A stretch of DNA of 64,000 bases from Actinomycetota bacterium (GCA_023488455.1 JAMDDV010000015.1:62001-126000); one strand, 5' to 3'; positions 42,892 to 52,580 are shown, counted from the stretch's first letter. The notes: generated by a model from the sequence alone, not told the origin. A program made the numbers and translations.

Positions 42892-43246
42892 AAATTACCT
42901 TTCCAGCTTTTCAGAAAAGCACTATTATCAAGCGATTTTTAAACAAACATAATAATGATAATTTCCTATTAAATTTGGTGGTTATGTTAATTATTGAAAA
43001 TGTGTGAATGCCATTTACCAGGTATTTTTCAGAGTTATCCACAACAATCTCCACAGATGTTAGTAACTATAAAACTTAGTGAAAAGATAAAATATAAGGA
43101 CATTTTATTATCTACATTTATCATAAAAAAGTTCTATAAATCAAGTTTGTGAGGCTGGTAAATTATATCACAAAACTCAGTATTTAGTTGCCTTGACATT
43201 AAAAATAAAGTGAAGTTATAATACACCGATTTTTCTGGAGTAAAAA
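42892..43246. other. Predicted chromosomal origin (oriC) between dnaA operon and rpmH
   Basis: 355-base divergent spacer without an ORF. It holds one exact DnaA box TTATCCACA (43035-43043) and one with a single mismatch, TTATCTACA (43108-43116). An AT-rich stretch with few G/C (about 43080-43140) could be the unwinding element. The rpmH promoter is at its right edge. Location between dnaA and rpmH is the classical origin site. Confidence 0.7.
43193..43222 (+). promoter_or_regulatory. Promoter of rpmH-rnpA
   Basis: TTGACA (43193-43198), 18 bases, TATAAT (43217-43222): both hexamers match the sigma-70 consensus exactly. It lies 25 bases before the rpmH start. Confidence 0.8.
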
Positions 43247-43381
43247 ATGAAGAGAACATATCAACCTAAAAATAGAAAGAGAAGTAAAACCCACGGGTTT
43301 AGGGCGAGGATGGCCACTGCTGACGGAAGGGACATACTGAGCAGAAGAAGGCAGAAGGGCAGAAAGCGCCTTACAGTTTGA
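43247..43381 (+). CDS. rpmH: Ribosomal protein bL34
   Basis: 44 aa, highly basic: [20 protein letters not shown], then [18 protein letters not shown] and RKRLTV. This is the full-length bL34 of the large subunit. GGAG precedes ATG 43247. The stop TGA overlaps the TTG start of rnpA (TTGA), a coupling usual for this pair. Confidence 0.97.
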   Translation: MKRTYQPKNRKRSKTHGFRARMATADGRDILSRRRQKGRKRLTV

Positions 43382-43737
43382 CTCAGGAAAAAAACTTCAA
43401 GATTTTAAAATCCAGCAAAGAATATAAAGAAATCTACAAGCACGGGAAATCAGCATATTTTGGTGGAATTGTGATATATTATAGCTTTGTTGACAGAGAT
43501 AGCGCTGCTGGGTTCGGCTTTGCCATCAGCAAGAAGATGGTAAACGCTGTAAAAAGGAATAGAATAAAACGACTTATTAAAGAGAGCCTTAGGACCACTG
43601 ATCTCAATACTCTAATAAGAATGCACGCGATAATCGCTGTCAGAAAAGATTTGAGCACAAGTACATTTGCAGATATATGTAACAGTATAAATATGTTAAT
43701 TGACAAGGTGAAGAAAGATATTGAAGAAAATCTCTGA
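43378..43737 (+). CDS. rnpA: Ribonuclease P protein component
   Basis: 119 aa. [20 protein letters not shown] holds the RNR signature that binds RNase P RNA. It helps cleave the 5' leader of tRNA precursors. TTG 43378 is the start, inside the end of rpmH. The gene overlaps yidD by 17 bases. Confidence 0.95.
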   Translation: MTQEKNFKILKSSKEYKEIYKHGKSAYFGGIVIYYSFVDRDSAAGFGFAISKKMVNAVKRNRIKRLIKESLRTTDLNTLIRMHAIIAVRKDLSTSTFADICNSINMLIDKVKKDIEENL

Positions 43738-43951
43738 ATTTATTAGCGAAATGTTAATTTTTTTGCTTAATATCTACAAGAGGTATATCTCGCCTATGCT
43801 GCCAGCCTCATGCAGGTTCGAGCCTACTTGCTCTGTTTATTCCATGCAGGCGATAAAGAAGTACGGATTTCTAAAAGGAACTTATCTATCAATATGGCGT
43901 ATTATGAGATGCAATCCATTTTCTAAAGGCGGGTTTGACCCCGTTAAATGA
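43721..43951 (+). CDS. yidD: Membrane insertion efficiency factor YidD
   Basis: 76 aa. [20 protein letters not shown] and [14 protein letters not shown] are the conserved blocks of the Cys-containing YidD family, a small amphipathic protein at the membrane that aids YidC. The start TTG 43721 lies inside rnpA. Confidence 0.93.
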   Translation: MKKISEFISEMLIFLLNIYKRYISPMLPASCRFEPTCSVYSMQAIKKYGFLKGTYLSIWRIMRCNPFSKGGFDPVK

Positions 43952-43962
43952 TGGAGGAATAG

Positions 43963-44718
43963 ATGAACGCGATACTAGCACCGTTCATAAACTTATTTTA
44001 TATAGTACTTGAATTTTTTTATAAATATGTGAATAACTATGGGGTTGCCATAATCCTCTTGACTCTTTCTGTAAGGGTTATCCTGCTTCCACTGACTATT
44101 TCTCAGACGAGAAACATGATTCAGATGCAAAGGATCCAACCAAAGTTGAAGGAGTTACAGCAGAAGTATAAGGACGATAAGGAGAAACTCCAGAAGGAGT
44201 TAATGTCATTTTACAAAGAACACAACGTCAATCCATTAGCGGGCTGCTTTCCCCTACTCCTTCAAATGCCGATATTTTTTGCTCTTTACAGGGTTTTGAT
44301 CGATTATGAAAAATTGAAGGAAGCATCGTTTCTGTGGATTGGGGATCTATCCAAACCAGATATACTTTTTGGCTGGCTTCCAATTACGCTTATTTTGATG
44401 GTGGTCACGACCCTGGTAACATCATTACAGACGATGACGGACCCCAAACAAAGGGTACTGACCTTTGCAATGCCGTTAATTTTTGGATTTATCGGTTACA
44501 GATTACCTGCCGGTGTTCTGCTATATTGGACTGTCACAAATATATGGTCAATGCTGCAGCAATATGTCATGACTAAGTTTGGATTAAAGCTACCTAAAGC
44601 CGAGAAGACTTCACAGATGGAGATCGAATCAAAAGCGGAGCCAGCAAAGGAGACCGGAGGAACCGACAAAGTTACGACTACACGTAAACCCAGGAAAAGA
44701 GGTAAGAGGCGAGGGTAA
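43963..44718 (+). CDS. yidC: Membrane protein insertase YidC (Oxa1 type)
   Basis: 251 aa, the short Gram-positive form without a large periplasmic domain. Five helices, with RVILLPLTISQTRNM and NPLAGCFPLLLQMPIFFALY as core motifs, and a basic tail ending RKPRKRGKRRG that contacts the ribosome. It inserts membrane proteins. It lacks an obvious lipoprotein Cys at the N-terminus, unlike Bacillus SpoIIIJ. Confidence 0.93.
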   Translation: MNAILAPFINLFYIVLEFFYKYVNNYGVAIILLTLSVRVILLPLTISQTRNMIQMQRIQPKLKELQQKYKDDKEKLQKELMSFYKEHNVNPLAGCFPLLLQMPIFFALYRVLIDYEKLKEASFLWIGDLSKPDILFGWLPITLILMVVTTLVTSLQTMTDPKQRVLTFAMPLIFGFIGYRLPAGVLLYWTVTNIWSMLQQYVMTKFGLKLPKAEKTSQMEIESKAEPAKETGGTDKVTTTRKPRKRGKRRG

Positions 44719-44719
44719 G

Positions 44720-45370
44720 ATGACGGGATTAGAAGGGGATATAATAGTAAATGGCAATAGCGTGGACGAGGCTGTCGCTAAAGGAGCGGAAAAATTAGGC
44801 CTTGAGTTTGATGAGGTTGATTACGAGGTTATTGGTGAAAAAGGGAGAAAAATACTAGGATTTGGAAATCAGAAGGTTGAAGTAAGAGTCTTTAAAAAGA
44901 AAAACATAAATGAGATGGTAAAGGATTTTGTCATCAATGTTGTTAAAGTATTTGACAGCAGTGCAGTTGTTGAATGCAAAAGAGATAATAACGTGATTAC
45001 TATAGATATTAGCGGGGATGACTCTGCGATAATAATTGGCAGACATGGCACCACGCTAAATGCTCTGCAATTCATCACTGAAATAGTAGCTAATAGAACT
45101 TCCGATGTGAAAGTTAGGGTATTTATGGATGTAGATGGCTACAAGAGACGACAGGATAAGAAGCTTGAGGATTTTGCAAGATCAATGGCACAGAAAGCAA
45201 TAAGGGAGAGAAGGGATATTGCATTGAGACCTATGACCGCTCGGGAGCGCAAAATAGTTCACAACATGTTGGCTGCGGATACTCAGGTTAGAACTGAGAG
45301 TTTGGGGGAAGAGCCAGATCGCAGGGTAATAATAAGGGTTGCAGAAAAATTCAATCAAAAAAGAAGATAA
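44720..45370 (+). CDS. jag: RNA-binding protein Jag/KhpB
   Basis: 216 aa. An N-terminal Jag-N domain (AVAKGAEKLGLEFDEVDYEV), a KH domain with IIIGRHGTTLNALQFI, and an R3H domain with RPMTARERKIVHNML. The KhpB protein binds many RNAs and affects cell division in other bacteria. It begins one base after yidC and ends the rpmH operon at a weak terminator. Confidence 0.93.
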   Translation: MTGLEGDIIVNGNSVDEAVAKGAEKLGLEFDEVDYEVIGEKGRKILGFGNQKVEVRVFKKKNINEMVKDFVINVVKVFDSSAVVECKRDNNVITIDISGDDSAIIIGRHGTTLNALQFITEIVANRTSDVKVRVFMDVDGYKRRQDKKLEDFARSMAQKAIRERRDIALRPMTARERKIVHNMLAADTQVRTESLGEEPDRRVIIRVAEKFNQKRR

Positions 45371-45377
45371 TGCTAAT

Positions 45378-45398
45378 ACCTGGGTCAAGCCAGGTTTT
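45378..45398 (+). terminator. Weak terminator after jag
   Basis: ACCTGG (45378-45383) pairs with CCAGGT (45390-45395) and is followed by TTTT. It overlaps the 3' end of the leftward gene at 45385. A short T-run makes it weak. Confidence 0.45.
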
Positions 45399-45651
45399 CC
45401 TCAACAATTTCAACAAATTCTATCATGTTAGTCCTAAGCAGTAACAGTGGTCGTTGTACTTCATTTGCGAAATTGCTGCTATCATCGGGGAAGCGCGATC
45501 TAATCTTCACATCAGTAATTGGGATGAAGCGGTTAACATTTACATTGAGATAGTCGGATGTCCTGCCCGTTGGTATTTTATGAATGATTCCTTCGATAAT
45601 TAGAGTAGCGGTATAAATAGTGACCTTAATCTTGTCCTTCGCAACCTTCAT
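45385..45651 (-). CDS. Conserved-looking small protein of unknown function
   Basis: 88 aa from ATG 45651, which has a GGGGGG tract six bases upstream; the frame extends 23 residues further without support. It begins MKVAKDKIKVTIYTATLIIE and contains GRTSDYLNVNVNRFIPITDV. The all-beta character (alternating hydrophobic residues, NRFIPITDVKI) suggests a small barrel. I do not recognise a family. It is the only leftward gene in the rpmH-parB stretch. Confidence 0.6.
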   Translation of the reverse strand: MKVAKDKIKVTIYTATLIIEGIIHKIPTGRTSDYLNVNVNRFIPITDVKIRSRFPDDSSNFANEVQRPLLLLRTNMIEFVEIVEENLA

Positions 45652-45759
45652 TACTGCCCCCCTATTTAATTGTATGACAAATGGTAATGGTAACGAAACA
45701 AAACTATAATTAGAATACAACTTTTTTGCATTAAGGTAAACAACAGAGATGCGTGAAAA

Positions 45760-47145
45760 ATGACTTATATAAGGGATACAATAGCAGCATTGTCAACTCC
45801 GATAGGAGACTCCGCTATATCCATTGTCAGGTTGAGTGGAGATGGGTCGTTTGCGATAGCGAGCAAGGTATTCAAACCGAAAAACGAATTTGGTTGGGCA
45901 AGCATATCGCGTTACGAGTTGCGATATGGTTGGGTGATAGATCCAACGAGCGAGGAGATTGTGGATGAAGCGCTGGTGATGATCATGCCTGCACCGCGCT
46001 CTTATACGCGTGAGGACATTGTTGAGATCAGCTGTCATGGAGGTTATATGGCAGCAAGAAGGGTACTGGAAATAATAACAGAAAATGGGGCGAGGATTGC
46101 TGAGCCGGGCGAATTTACGAAGAGAGCTTTTCTTAATGGCAGGATAGATATAATGGAGGCTGAAGCTGTAGCGGAAGTCATAAGGGCAAAGACGGAAAAG
46201 GCATTTAGTTTTGCATCGAGGAATTTGATGGGTGCTCTGAAAGGTGAGCTCGACGAAGTTGAGCAAAAGCTGCTTGATTTATATGCAGAAGAAGAAGCAG
46301 CAGTTAATTTTTCGGATGAGGATATTGAGATAATATCCGGTGAAGAGGTGCTTAAGAAACTTAATGAAATTGGGGATAGAATAAGAAAGATTATATATGA
46401 CTCTGAGGATGGGAAGGTGTTTGTTGAGGGGATAAACACTGTAATAGCAGGGAAGCCAAATGTTGGAAAGTCAAGTCTTTTGAACCTGCTTGTGAGAGAA
46501 GAGAAGGCAATAGTGACCTCTATACCAGGCACCACCCGGGATTTAATAGAGGAGACGATTAACGTAAAAGGTATTCCGTTAAAAATTATGGATACTGCGG
46601 GCATAAGAAAATCGAGGCATCTGGTTGAAAAAATTGGTGTTGAAAGGAGCATGAAAGCCCTAAGTGAAGCAGATATTGTTTTGTTTGTAATAGATGCGAG
46701 CGAACGGATTGACGAAAGAGATGTTGAAATAGCACGGATGATAAGAGATAAAAACTATATACTTGTAGCAAACAAAGTTGACTTGGCTATTGGGTTTGAA
46801 GATAAGGAAATAAAGGAAATTATGGGAACTGAAACATGCATTAGAATTTCAGCAAAAACGGACTATAACATCGGATTACTGGAAGAGGAGATCGTTAGAA
46901 GAGCGACTGGAGGCAAGCTTCCAGACTCGATAAGATTCTATGCAAATAGGAGACAGAGAGAGCTTTTAAAAAAGGCAATGCGGTATATAGAGGGCTTTCA
47001 TGCTCCTTTCAACACCGGACTGTCAGAAGAGTTTATATCTATGGATGTGAAGGGCGCATACAATGCAGTTCTTGAGATAAGAGGTAAGAGTGAAGATAAA
47101 GAGCTTTATGATGAGATATTTATGAAGTTCTGTATAGGAAAATAA
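45760..47145 (+). CDS. mnmE: tRNA modification GTPase MnmE
   Basis: 461 aa. The folate-binding N domain starts YIRDTIAALSTPIGDSAISI. The G domain has GKPNVGKSSLLNLL, TTRD (switch), DTAGIR and NKVD. The C-terminus ends MKFCIGK, with the conserved Cys of MnmE. With MnmG it installs the 5-carboxymethylaminomethyl group on U34. A parS site separates it from the next gene. Confidence 0.97.
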   Translation: MTYIRDTIAALSTPIGDSAISIVRLSGDGSFAIASKVFKPKNEFGWASISRYELRYGWVIDPTSEEIVDEALVMIMPAPRSYTREDIVEISCHGGYMAARRVLEIITENGARIAEPGEFTKRAFLNGRIDIMEAEAVAEVIRAKTEKAFSFASRNLMGALKGELDEVEQKLLDLYAEEEAAVNFSDEDIEIISGEEVLKKLNEIGDRIRKIIYDSEDGKVFVEGINTVIAGKPNVGKSSLLNLLVREEKAIVTSIPGTTRDLIEETINVKGIPLKIMDTAGIRKSRHLVEKIGVERSMKALSEADIVLFVIDASERIDERDVEIARMIRDKNYILVANKVDLAIGFEDKEIKEIMGTETCIRISAKTDYNIGLLEEEIVRRATGGKLPDSIRFYANRRQRELLKKAMRYIEGFHAPFNTGLSEEFISMDVKGAYNAVLEIRGKSEDKELYDEIFMKFCIGK

Positions 47146-47148
47146 AAA

Positions 47149-47164
47149 TGTTTCACGTGAAACA
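47149..47164. promoter_or_regulatory. parS centromere site 1
   Basis: TGTTTCACGTGAAACA, an exact 16-base match to the canonical bacterial parS palindrome. It is in the short spacer after mnmE, 3.8 kb from parA. ParB encoded at 51.7 kb should nucleate here. Confidence 0.95.
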
Positions 47165-47182
47165 TTTCTGGTATGAGTTTAA

Positions 47183-48226
47183 ATGGCTGAGTTAAATAGA
47201 ATAGATGCAGTAGTAATAGGAGCAGGGCATAGCGGTTGTGAAACCGCTAAGACAATTGCCAGTGAAGGTTTCAGAACCTTGCTTATTACTATAAACCTTG
47301 ACGCAATTGCTATAGTCTCAGGCAGTCCTTTGATGAACATCTCGCGAACTGATGTCATGCTCATTGATAAGATAGGCCTTCTGGAGAGACCGGTTGGAAT
47401 GATCGATGAGAACCTGTTTGTAATCGATAATAGGGAATATTTCATATACATGAAGGAGTGCGTGGAAAATATTGAACATCTTCAAGTCAGGCAGGCTGAA
47501 GTAACTGGTATTATTAAAAAGAATGAGGAATTTGTAATAAGGACAAGGCTTGGAGATGAGTATAGAGCAAAAGCGGTTGTTATCTGTGTCGGGACTTTTC
47601 TGAAAGCAACCTGTGTTTTTGATGGATATAAAACATCTGGCGGAAGGCACGGTGAAATTGCCTCAGATGATCTATGCAGGAGCCTGGAGGAGATAGGGTA
47701 CGAATTTAAAGACAGCGCCATGTTATCTTCACCTGTTGTAAGAATTGCCAGGGAGCTGGAGGAGAAGTGTAAATGGATGGAGGTAAAATATCATTGTAAC
47801 AAAACTAATTCAAAAACCACTCCTAAATACTGCTATCTGTACAAAATCGATAATGACCGTTCGGTACTGTTTGTCCCACTTGGAGTTAATACTTTCGAGT
47901 ATTGTGTGAGTGACTATTATTTTGAAAAAGTCTCGATGGACTTTTTCAACAGCTTCATTAAAAAGCTGGAGGATAAATCGCTTGTTACGCAGACGAGAGC
48001 TCCTTATAGGGTTAACCATAGAGCTCTAAAAAGGGAGTATTTGAACGAAAACGGCAGCGAGTCGTCAGTACACGGTGGCATGTTTTTTGCCGGTTCAGTG
48101 TGTGGAACGACTGGTGTTTTTGGGTCAATTATGGATGGGCTTGCTGCCGGTAGAGATGCGGTCAGTTATCTGAGGGGCAAGAAAAATGATTTTGGGATGA
48201 GTAGTGGTGATGGGAAAAAGAGATAA
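47183..48226 (+). CDS. Short MnmG-like flavoprotein paralogue
   Basis: 347 aa, a little over half of MnmG. The N-terminus RIDAVVIGAGHSGCETAKTI is the dinucleotide-binding motif with the MnmG-type HxGCE. KTSGGRHGEIASDDLCRSLE matches the corresponding MnmG segment (GRVGEMPSEDLPRSL), and SVCGTTGVFGSIMDGLAAGR the FAD-closing motif. The active-site Cys loop of MnmG (MPCNPAVGGIGKS) reads VSGSPLMNISRTD here, without Cys, and the C-terminal tRNA/MnmE-binding domain is missing. It overlaps mnmG by 23 bases. A separate flavin function or a regulatory partner is possible. Confidence 0.75.
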   Translation: MAELNRIDAVVIGAGHSGCETAKTIASEGFRTLLITINLDAIAIVSGSPLMNISRTDVMLIDKIGLLERPVGMIDENLFVIDNREYFIYMKECVENIEHLQVRQAEVTGIIKKNEEFVIRTRLGDEYRAKAVVICVGTFLKATCVFDGYKTSGGRHGEIASDDLCRSLEEIGYEFKDSAMLSSPVVRIARELEEKCKWMEVKYHCNKTNSKTTPKYCYLYKIDNDRSVLFVPLGVNTFEYCVSDYYFEKVSMDFFNSFIKKLEDKSLVTQTRAPYRVNHRALKREYLNENGSESSVHGGMFFAGSVCGTTGVFGSIMDGLAAGRDAVSYLRGKKNDFGMSSGDGKKR

Positions 48227-50117
48227 CAATTATTTTGATGTGATAGTGGTAGGCGGTGGACACGCAGGCTGTGAGGCCGCACTGGCTTCATCGCGCATGG
48301 GATTAAGAACCATGCTTTTGACGATAAATATGGATAAGATAGCCTTGATGCCGTGTAACCCGGCGGTTGGCGGGATAGGGAAGAGCCAATTGGTGAGAGA
48401 GGTTGATGCACTTGGGGGAGAGATCGCAAGAAATACGGATAAGGCTATTGTACAGGTCAAGGTTTTAAACAGCTCGAAGGGGCCAGCAGTGCAGGCACTA
48501 AGAGCTCAGACTGATAAGAAGCTTTATGAGACAAGCATGAAAATGGTGCTGGAGAATCAGCAGAACCTTTATCTAATTCAGGGTGCTGCTAAGGAGTTAA
48601 TTATCTGCGAAGGAGCAGTTCGAGGTCTTTTGACATGCAGTGGTGAACAGTTTTCTGCCAGGGCGATTGTGCTTGCAACTGGGACTTTCATGGGAGGGCG
48701 CATAGTCATCGGTAATTATGAATATAAAGCAGGCAGAGTAGGGGAGATGCCATCAGAAGATCTGCCAAGAAGTTTGATCGAAAATGGCATAATACTTTCA
48801 AGATTTCAATCGGCAACTCCTCCGAGGGTAGATAGAAGGACTGTTAATTTTAAAAAGATGACACCTCAACCAGGTGATGATTTTCCCCTGTCCTTTTCAG
48901 TTTGGGACCTGAAGGTTGTTCAAAGACAGCTTGACTGCTATTTGACTCATACTAACGAAAAGACGCATGAAATAATTTTAAAAAATATTCACAGATCACC
49001 AATAAGAAGCGGATCGATACAATCGCATGGACCAAGGTTCTGTCCATCAATAGATAGGAAGGTAATAAATTTTCCGGATAAGAAAAATCATCCTGTTTTC
49101 ATTGAACCTGAGGGCTGGAGGACGAATGAGATGTATTTGCAGGGTCTGACTACCAGCATGCCGGTCGATATTCAGCAAAAGATAGTAAATAGCACTCCTG
49201 GTCTTGAGGATGCATTTATTATGCGCTCTGGGTATGCTGTGGAGTATTTTTATGTTGTGCCTGAACAACTTAAGTCAACACTTGAGTTTAAAGATGTAAA
49301 AGGACTTTTTTCTGCAGGCCAGATAAATGGGACATCCGGATATGAGGAAGCTGCTGCACAAGGGATAATTGCTGGAATAAACGCTGCGCTTTGCTGCAGG
49401 GATGAGGATCCGTTTTCGCTTAAGAGGAGCGAGGCCTACATTGGAGTTTTGATAGATGATCTCATAACGAAAGACCCCGATGAGCCGTATCGCATGTACA
49501 CATCGCGTGCAGAGTACAGGCTGATATTGAGGTCGGATAATGCTGACATGAGGCTTTCTGAGTATGGATATAAATTCGGGCTGGTTTCAGAAGACCAGAT
49601 AAACATGGTCAGAAGTAAAACAGAGGAGATGAGAAAATTGCGTGAATTCCTGAAGAAGGCACGCTTGCATCCAGGTAAGGAGTCAAATGCTATCTTAGAG
49701 GAAGCTGGATGCGCTCTGATAACAGAAACCGTGCCTGTTATCGAGCTATTGAAAAGACCGCAGATCAGCCTGGGGATGCTTGAGGATAATTTTTTTAGTG
49801 AGATAGGCAGGTACTCTAATGCGTCGAAAGAGCAGGTTGAGATAGAGATAAAGTACGAAGGTTACATAAATAGACAGCACGAAGAAATAAGACAGCGTGA
49901 GAGAATAGAAGAAAAAAGGATTCCATCATCAATGGAATTTATGGATTTGATTGGACTCTCACTTGAATGCAGACAAAAGCTTGAGCGGTTTAGACCGGAG
50001 ACCATAGGGCAGGCTTCAAGAATTGCCGGTATCTCTCCTGCAGATATATCAATTCTTTCATTGTATATAAATAAATATGAGTTCCAGAGAAAGGAAGATC
50101 AGACTGCAGAACAATAA
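48204..50117 (+). CDS. mnmG: tRNA uridine-34 modification enzyme MnmG (GidA)
   Basis: 637 aa, full length. FDVIVVGGGHAGCEAALASS, MPCNPAVGGIGKSQLVREVD, SGPRF-type motif in QSHGPRFCPSI, and the C-terminal HEEIRQRERIEEKRIPSSME tRNA-binding part. It works with MnmE, using FAD and NADH. Start is GTG 48204 or ATG 48210; the former has better Shine-Dalgarno spacing. The gene overlaps both its short paralogue and rsmG. Confidence 0.96.
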   Translation: MVMGKRDNNYFDVIVVGGGHAGCEAALASSRMGLRTMLLTINMDKIALMPCNPAVGGIGKSQLVREVDALGGEIARNTDKAIVQVKVLNSSKGPAVQALRAQTDKKLYETSMKMVLENQQNLYLIQGAAKELIICEGAVRGLLTCSGEQFSARAIVLATGTFMGGRIVIGNYEYKAGRVGEMPSEDLPRSLIENGIILSRFQSATPPRVDRRTVNFKKMTPQPGDDFPLSFSVWDLKVVQRQLDCYLTHTNEKTHEIILKNIHRSPIRSGSIQSHGPRFCPSIDRKVINFPDKKNHPVFIEPEGWRTNEMYLQGLTTSMPVDIQQKIVNSTPGLEDAFIMRSGYAVEYFYVVPEQLKSTLEFKDVKGLFSAGQINGTSGYEEAAAQGIIAGINAALCCRDEDPFSLKRSEAYIGVLIDDLITKDPDEPYRMYTSRAEYRLILRSDNADMRLSEYGYKFGLVSEDQINMVRSKTEEMRKLREFLKKARLHPGKESNAILEEAGCALITETVPVIELLKRPQISLGMLEDNFFSEIGRYSNASKEQVEIEIKYEGYINRQHEEIRQRERIEEKRIPSSMEFMDLIGLSLECRQKLERFRPETIGQASRIAGISPADISILSLYINKYEFQRKEDQTAEQ

Positions 50118-50850
50118 ATTAAGCGGTAATGTTTCACGTGAAACATTTCTGAAATCAGGCCTAACAAAACTTGGCGTTGACTTTAAGCAAATTGATATCG
50201 AGAGAACGATTCAGTATCTTGATCTGATAGCTGAGTATTCGAGATCGATAAATCTGGTGGGGAATACGGAATTTAGTAACTTGACAGTTCGACATCTTTT
50301 CGATTCGCTGGCTGCATATAAATACCTTACCAATCATGACTTTAAGGAAGTTGTTGACGTTGGTTCAGGCGCTGGCTTTCCAGGCTTAGCACTTGCGATT
50401 TTTATCGGCTCTGTTAAGTTCACTTTAGTAGAATCAAATGTGAAGAAGTCAAATTTTTTGAAAACTGTCACCGATTTTATTGGAATTAGAAATGTTATTG
50501 TCGTGAATGATCGAGCAGAAAACATTGGTCGCTTGACTGAATACAGGGAAAAATTCGATGTTGCCATAGCAAGAGCATTAGCTAAAACGCCAATCTCAAT
50601 TGAATTGTTATCGCCGTTAGCAAAGGAGGATGGATATGTGGTTCTTTATAAGTCCAGGAGAGCTATGGAAGAGATGGCTCATTACTCAAACGCGGCAAAG
50701 ATGTTGAGCTTACAACTGGATACGGCTGTGGATATCGAGGTGCCCCACTTGCAGGAGGAAAGAATTCTTTTGGTTTATAGGAAAATTGCTCCGACCCCGC
50801 ACAGGTATCCAAGAAGGCCAGGCATTCCCAAAAAGAGGCCTATTTTATAG
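50077..50850 (+). CDS. rsmG: 16S rRNA m7G527 methyltransferase RsmG
   Basis: 257 aa. VVDVGSGAGFPGLALAI is the SAM-binding motif, and VAIARALAKTPISIELLSPL the later catalytic part. It methylates G527 of 16S rRNA. ATG 50077 lies inside the end of mnmG. The codons for NVSRETF are exactly a parS site, so the segregation element is translated into the protein. The extended C-terminus PHRYPRRPGIPKKRPIL is basic. Confidence 0.93.
   Translation: MSSRERKIRLQNNKLSGNVSRETFLKSGLTKLGVDFKQIDIERTIQYLDLIAEYSRSINLVGNTEFSNLTVRHLFDSLAAYKYLTNHDFKEVVDVGSGAGFPGLALAIFIGSVKFTLVESNVKKSNFLKTVTDFIGIRNVIVVNDRAENIGRLTEYREKFDVAIARALAKTPISIELLSPLAKEDGYVVLYKSRRAMEEMAHYSNAAKMLSLQLDTAVDIEVPHLQEERILLVYRKIAPTPHRYPRRPGIPKKRPIL
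50130..50145. promoter_or_regulatory. parS centromere site 2, inside rsmG
   Basis: TGTTTCACGTGAAACA again, identical to site 1 and including one flanking A and TTTCTG (ATGTTTCACGTGAAACATTT in both). It is 2.98 kb from site 1 and 0.8 kb before parA. Confidence 0.95.
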
Positions 50851-50886
50851 TTTTATAATTAGATATCATGATAAAATTGCCATTTT

Positions 50887-50919
50887 TTGATTAAAAGAGT
50901 TCTCTTAATGATATATAAT
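50887..50919 (+). promoter_or_regulatory. Possible promoter and palindrome upstream of parA
   Basis: TATAAT (50914-50919) is a perfect -10. A near-palindrome ATTAAAAGAG/TTCTCTTAAT (50890-50909) covers the place of the -35, where TTGATT (50887-50892) is spaced too widely. It may be an operator. Confidence 0.35.
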
Positions 50920-50947
50920 ACGTATATAAATTTTTTAAGGCGTAAAA

Positions 50948-51757
50948 TTGATTATAGAATCAAAGCCTTTACCCCAGGTTAAAAAAAGAATCATTGCCAT
51001 AGCAAACCAGAAAGGTGGAGTCGGGAAGACTACCACAGCAATCAACTTGAGTGCCTGTCTTGCTATTGAGGGCTATCGCGTGCTATTAATAGACCTTGAC
51101 CCACAGGGCAATTCGACAAGCGGTCTTGGTATTGACCCAGGTAATGTAGACGATTGCATTTATGACTCCATAATAGATGAGGAGGATATTCGCAAAATTA
51201 TAATCAAGACCCAGGTCGATGGCCTGGATCTTGTTCCTTCCTCGATTCAACTTGCTGGTGCGGAAATTGAGCTGGTATCGATGATATCCCGTGAACTGAG
51301 GTTGAAAAATGCCATCAGTCCAATTATCTCAGATTATGATTTTATAATAATTGACTGTCCCCCTGCGCTCGGTATTCTTACGGTGAACGCTCTGTCTGCG
51401 GCTACTGAAATATTGATTCCGATTCAATGCGAATATTACGCGCTTGAGGGTTTGAGTAACCTGCTCAGGACGATAGGTCTTGTGCAAGCGAGCTTAAATC
51501 CAATATTGGAAATAGGAGGCGTGCTGCTGACGATGTTCGACCCCAGGACAAATCTCTCCGAACAGGTCGCAGATGAAGTCCATAAATTTTTTCCAAAAAA
51601 AGTTTTTCACAATATCATTCCCAGAAATATTCGACTTTCTGAAGCTCCAAGCTACGGCTTACCAGTGATAATTTATGATCCTCATTGTAGAGGTACTATT
51701 GCATATGTAAATTTTACAAAGGAAGTGATAAACAATGGCGCGCAGAGGTCTGGGTAG
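50948..51757 (+). CDS. parA: Chromosome partition ATPase ParA (Soj)
   Basis: 269 aa. [20 protein letters not shown] is the deviant Walker [21 protein letters not shown] is Walker B. It binds DNA non-specifically as an ATP dimer and moves ParB-parS complexes. TTG 50948 is the start, with AAGG upstream. It overlaps parB by 23 bases. Confidence 0.96.
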   Translation: MIIESKPLPQVKKRIIAIANQKGGVGKTTTAINLSACLAIEGYRVLLIDLDPQGNSTSGLGIDPGNVDDCIYDSIIDEEDIRKIIIKTQVDGLDLVPSSIQLAGAEIELVSMISRELRLKNAISPIISDYDFIIIDCPPALGILTVNALSAATEILIPIQCEYYALEGLSNLLRTIGLVQASLNPILEIGGVLLTMFDPRTNLSEQVADEVHKFFPKKVFHNIIPRNIRLSEAPSYGLPVIIYDPHCRGTIAYVNFTKEVINNGAQRSG

Positions 51758-52580
51758 GGGCTTGTCCTCTCTAATACCATCGTTTGAAAGAATTGAGGCT
51801 ATGCGGGTTTCGGATATAGCAGTTTCAAAGATATCTCCAAACCCCAGGCAGCCAAGAAAAGATTTCAATCCGGAACTTTTGGAAGAGTTGATCGCCTCGA
51901 TTAATTCTTTTGGGGTTATACAGCCAATAGTGGTTCGCCCCAAGGATGGCGGATACGAATTGATAGCTGGCGAGAGGAGATGGAGAGCTGCTCAGGCTGC
52001 GGGTCTTGATGTCATACCAGCAATCGTTCGCCATACGGACGATGTAGAATCACTGGAACTTTCGATAATTGAGAATATTAACAGAGATGACCTTAACGTT
52101 GTGGAAGAAGCTTATGCCTTTCAGCAGTTAATTGAGGATTTTGGTCTTACACATGCTGATCTCTCAAAGAAGATAGGGAAGAGCCGCTCTAATATAACCA
52201 ATATATTGAGGATCATCACCCTTGATACCGAGATCCAGGAGATGCTTTCAAATGAGTCAATAACGTACGGTCATGCAAGAGCTATACTTGCCCTAGAGGA
52301 TAAGAAGTTACAGAAGAAGATTGTTAAGAGGACCGTTGATGATCAACTGTCAGTCAGGCAGGTCGAGGAGATAGTCAGGAATTTGACGCAAAGAGAGACT
52401 GGTAAGAAGAAAGTGCCAAAGACCATTCAGCCTAAGAAATTCCCTGACATAGCGCAGAAACTCTCCGATTACTTTAGTGTCCCGGTCAGTGTTGAGATGA
52501 GCAAGACCAGGGGTAAAATTGAGATCGAATTTGGATCCATCGACGATCTGGAGAGAATTTTTGATTTGATTATCAAGTAG
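51735..52580 (+). CDS. parB: Chromosome partition protein ParB (Spo0J)
   Basis: 281 aa. [15 protein letters not shown] is the ParA-stimulating N-terminus; [20 protein letters not shown] the CTP-binding box; [20 protein letters not shown] the parS-binding HTH; the C-terminus is the dimer domain. Two exact parS sites lie upstream. The end overlaps the convergent ddl gene by eight bases. Confidence 0.96.
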   Translation: MARRGLGRGLSSLIPSFERIEAMRVSDIAVSKISPNPRQPRKDFNPELLEELIASINSFGVIQPIVVRPKDGGYELIAGERRWRAAQAAGLDVIPAIVRHTDDVESLELSIIENINRDDLNVVEEAYAFQQLIEDFGLTHADLSKKIGKSRSNITNILRIITLDTEIQEMLSNESITYGHARAILALEDKKLQKKIVKRTVDDQLSVRQVEEIVRNLTQRETGKKKVPKTIQPKKFPDIAQKLSDYFSVPVSVEMSKTRGKIEIEFGSIDDLERIFDLIIK

